Assembly: GCA_027068235.1 (NCBI GenBank)
Contig: JAMOUE010000375.1
Span: forward strand, 1-6,115
From: Deltaproteobacteria bacterium
GTDB taxonomy: Bacteria > Desulfobacterota > Dissulfuribacteria > Dissulfuribacterales > QOAL01
DNA: 6,115 bases
Direction: 5' to 3'
Shown here: in pieces, positions 3,425-6,115 of the stretch
Layout of the letters: each line of letters starts with the position of its first letter
Position numbering within the stretch: the stretch's first letter is position 1
Program-made: the position numbers and the translations under genes
Notes under the pieces: model-generated
What the model saw: the letters and a program-made list of their open reading frames with translations, nothing else
The model's database searches: none
Told to the model about the DNA's origin: nothing

Positions 3425-6115
3425 GTGTATCCAAACCCAAAGGTTCAGTTCTGGTGGTTGGTGGGGGAATTGCCGGTGTCCAGGCAGCCCTTGACCTGGC
3501 AGATAGCGGCTTTTTCGTGCATCTTGTTGAAAAAAGTAGTGCCATTGGGGGCAGCATGTCCCAGCTCGACAAGACTTTCCCTACAAACGATTGTTCTGCC
3601 TGCATACTTTCGCCTAAGCTCGTGGAGGCGGGGCGCCACCTAAATATCAATCTTCTTACCCTCAGCGAGGTCCTTGATATAGAGGGTGAACCTGGAGACT
3701 TCAGGGTAAGGATCAGGAAGAATCCAAGGTTTGTTGATCCTGAAAAGTGCATCGCATGTGGTAGTTGTGCCCAAAAGTGCCCCAAAAAGGTGCCAAACGA
3801 GTTCGATCTTGGCCTTGGGACAAGAAAGGCCATATATTTGCGTTATCCCCAGGCCGTTCCTCTGAAATATGCCATAGATCCAACTGCCTGCATATATCTG
3901 AAAAAACCTGGCCGATGCGGATTTTGTGAGAAGGTATGCCCTACAGGGGCCATAAATTTCAACGATAAGCCCCAAGAGTTCGACCTTGAGGTGGGTTCTG
4001 TGATACTTTCCCTTGGGTTCAAGCCCTTTGACCCCTCTGAGTTGGATTTTACCGGTTATTCCCACTTCAAGAATGTTGTCACCTCTATGGAGTTTGAAAG
4101 GCTCCTTAGTCCGTCAGGGCCTTGTATGGGCCATATGGAAAGGCCCTCTGACAGAAGGGAGCCAAAGCGTATTGCGTGGCTCCAGTGTATTGGTTCCAGG
4201 GATATAAATCGTGCCTGCCACGGTTATTGTTCCTCGGTCTGTTGTATGTATGCCATCAAACAGGCCGTGATTGCCAAAGAGCATTCAGACTCTGGTGAGC
4301 TTTCTGCCTCCATATTCTTTATGGATATGAGGACGCATGGAAAAGGATTTGAGGCCTACTATGAAAGGGCAAGGGCCGAGGGCGTGAATTTTCATAGGGC
4401 AAGGGTGCATACAATCTTGCCCTCAGAGAATGACAACCTGATCTTGCGTTTCAGTGGAGATGATGGGCAGCTTAGAGAAGAGGAGTTTGATCTTGTGGTC
4501 TTGTCGGTTGGCCTGGAGACAGATCCAGATGTTATAAGGCTTTGTCATCATCTTGGAATAGAGCTTGATCATGACAACTTTATCTCCACGTCTCCCTTCA
4601 CGCCCGTTTCTACCAGTAGGCCTGGTATGTTTGTTTGTGGAGCAGTGAGCGAGCCAAAGGACATTCCTCAATCTGTAATGGAGGCAAGCGCCGCAGCATG
4701 TGGAGCCCAGGGCCTTTTGCATCAGGCAAGGTGGAAGGAGACGAGAAAGAAGGAATTTCCACCAGAGAGAAACGTATATGCAGAACCTCCAAGGATAGGT
4801 GTTTTTGTCTGTTCGTGCGGTATCAACATAGCAAGCGTTGTAGATGTAAAGGCCGTTACAGAGTACGCCAAAACACTTCCAGGCGTGGTGTTTGCTCAAA
4901 ACAATCTGTTTAGTTGCTCCCAAGATACCATCAATCAGATGGCTGAGATAGTGAAACGGGAGAGGCTTAACAGGGTAGTTGTGGCCTCATGCACTCCAAG
5001 GACCCATGAGCCCCTCTTTCAGGAGACCTTGAGAGAGGCTGGGATAAACAAATATCTCTTTGAAATGGCAAACATCAGGGATCAGGACTCTTGGGTTCAT
5101 CAGAAATGGCCTGACAAGGCCACAGAAAAGGCAAAAGACCTTGTTAGAATGGCAGTTGCCAAGGTAAGGGGTGATGAGCCGCTTCCATATAATCATCTTC
5201 CTGTTACCAAAAAGGCCCTTGTGATAGGGGGCGGAGTGGCAGGAATGGTTGCAGCACTATCCTTGGCAGAGCAGGGTTTTCCTGTATGTCTGGTGGAAAG
5301 AAAAGGGCAGCTTGGCGGTCATGGCAGAAAGTTTTATCGGACGTGGCAGGGTAGGCCCATGCAGGAATATCTAGAGGAACTCATAGAACGTGTGGAAGGC
5401 CACTCTGCAATAGATCTTCAGCTATCAACCACCATCGAGCATGTGGAAGGCTCGGTGGGAAGTTTCCATACGAAGCTTTCAAATGGCGTGAGTGTTGAGC
5501 ATGGCGTTGCCATAGTTGCAGTTGGAGCAGAGTCATACAAGCCTACTTCTGGCCCTTGGAATTATCTTTATGGCAAAGATTCCAGGGTTCATACCCTCAT
5601 GGAGCTGGATAAAAGGTTTATCCAGGGTGATCTTGGTTTTTCAGAGATCAAACAGGCGGTGTTTATCCACTGTGTTGGTTCACGAGTGCCAGAAAGGCCC
5701 TACTGTAGCAGGGTCTGTTGTACTCATGCCATTGATCAGGCCCTTAAGCTCAAAGAGCTTAATCCAGAGATGGATATATTTATGCTTTATAGGGACATCA
5801 GAACCTATGGGCGCAGAGAGTATATCTATCAGGAGGCAAGGGAAAAGGGGATAGTCTTCATCCGATACGACTTGGACAACTTGCCAGAGGTTTGCCAAGA
5901 TGGAAACAAGTTAACCGTGCAGGTCCTTGAGCCCATCCTGCAAAAGAAAGTTATGATCCATCCTGATCTACTTGTTCTTGCAACTGCAGTCAGGCCAAGG
6001 GATGATGTGGGCCAGCTTTCAAAGCTCTTTAAGTGTGCAATGACAGAGGATGGATTCCTTCTTGAGGCGCACATGAAGTTGAGGCCAGTGGATTTTGCCA
6101 CAGATGGCGTTTATC
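3421..6115 (+). CDS. hdrA: Tandem HdrA-type FAD/iron-sulfur subunit (3' end outside the window)
   Basis: 898 residues are visible without a stop. Module 1 (about 1-440) begins directly with an FAD-binding GGGIAG (14-19; acidic E37 ends strand 2). It has an inserted ferredoxin with two cluster motifs (C110, C113, C116, C120; C157, C166, C169, C173), then the HdrA signature C256-x13-C270-x3-C274-C275, and ends near GMFVCGAVSEPKDIPQS. Module 2 (from about 458) opens with the HdrA N-terminal domain (C464, C466, C499, C524 as likely cluster ligands), then GGGVAG (603-608; E626) and C751-x10-C762-x3-C766-C767, with no inserted ferredoxin. HdrA is the flavin subunit that can bifurcate electrons in heterodisulfide reductases. 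The start ATG overlaps the upstream stop (ATGA) with GAGG four bases before it, implying translational coupling. No UGA occurs in the visible frame. Module 2 would be expected to continue with C-terminal ferredoxins. A BamE-like subunit is an alternative name. Confidence 0.92.
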   Translation, partial: MSVSKPKGSVLVVGGGIAGVQAALDLADSGFFVHLVEKSSAIGGSMSQLDKTFPTNDCSACILSPKLVEAGRHLNINLLTLSEVLDIEGEPGDFRVRIRKNPRFVDPEKCIACGSCAQKCPKKVPNEFDLGLGTRKAIYLRYPQAVPLKYAIDPTACIYLKKPGRCGFCEKVCPTGAINFNDKPQEFDLEVGSVILSLGFKPFDPSELDFTGYSHFKNVVTSMEFERLLSPSGPCMGHMERPSDRREPKRIAWLQCIGSRDINRACHGYCSSVCCMYAIKQAVIAKEHSDSGELSASIFFMDMRTHGKGFEAYYERARAEGVNFHRARVHTILPSENDNLILRFSGDDGQLREEEFDLVVLSVGLETDPDVIRLCHHLGIELDHDNFISTSPFTPVSTSRPGMFVCGAVSEPKDIPQSVMEASAAACGAQGLLHQARWKETRKKEFPPERNVYAEPPRIGVFVCSCGINIASVVDVKAVTEYAKTLPGVVFAQNNLFSCSQDTINQMAEIVKRERLNRVVVASCTPRTHEPLFQETLREAGINKYLFEMANIRDQDSWVHQKWPDKATEKAKDLVRMAVAKVRGDEPLPYNHLPVTKKALVIGGGVAGMVAALSLAEQGFPVCLVERKGQLGGHGRKFYRTWQGRPMQEYLEELIERVEGHSAIDLQLSTTIEHVEGSVGSFHTKLSNGVSVEHGVAIVAVGAESYKPTSGPWNYLYGKDSRVHTLMELDKRFIQGDLGFSEIKQAVFIHCVGSRVPERPYCSRVCCTHAIDQALKLKELNPEMDIFMLYRDIRTYGRREYIYQEAREKGIVFIRYDLDNLPEVCQDGNKLTVQVLEPILQKKVMIHPDLLVLATAVRPRDDVGQLSKLFKCAMTEDGFLLEAHMKLRPVDFATDGVY

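Overview
The window looks like part of the chromosome of an anaerobic, moderate-GC bacterium, most likely a sulfate reducer, sulfur disproportionator or syntroph of the former Deltaproteobacteria (Desulfobacterota). The taxonomic guess rests on gene content: an HdrD/DsrK-type iron-sulfur protein followed by a giant tandem HdrA, an in-frame UGA that looks like selenocysteine, a PKD-domain surface protein, and a palindromic repeat whose arms carry the CATTGCGAG...GAAGCAATC sequence that I know as a dispersed repeat of many anaerobe genomes. No marker gene fixes the species.

Layout. Bases 1-615 are the 3' end of a secreted PKD-domain protein, closed by a rho-independent terminator (656-687). Bases 688-1255 hold no convincing gene. 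They hold a roughly 200-bp imperfect inverted repeat enclosing a TTCC microsatellite, then a small array of degenerate heptamers. Bases 1256-1855 (minus strand) encode a 199-residue protein with a signal peptide, a heptad/hendecad-repeat coiled coil and one membrane segment. Bases 1856-2161 are a divergent intergenic region with one good sigma70-type promoter on each strand.

Bases 2162-6115 form the main unit, a two-gene operon with a 4-bp ATGA overlap. The first gene would be read by a conventional gene caller as two pieces (a 238-codon gene ending at TGA 2876-2878, and a 179-codon gene from ATG 2885). The two pieces are in the same frame with only two sense codons between the TGA and that ATG. 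The TGA sits exactly where this protein family has the cysteine of an E-C-G-H motif. A perfect 7-bp hairpin with a UGGAA loop begins 15 nt after the TGA, which fits a bacterial SECIS element. I therefore read it as one 420-residue selenoprotein with Sec239, an HdrC-HdrB (HdrD-like) fusion.

The second gene is open to the window edge (898 residues seen). It is two HdrA modules in tandem: the first has an inserted ferredoxin with two [4Fe-4S] sites but no HdrA N-terminal domain, and the second has that N-terminal domain but no inserted ferredoxin. Together the proteins look like the HdrD-HdrA core of a soluble, cytoplasmic flavin- and iron-sulfur-based electron-transfer complex, possibly bifurcating. 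The partner enzyme (hydrogenase, formate dehydrogenase, Flox, or a class II benzoyl-CoA reductase as in Bam complexes) lies outside the window.
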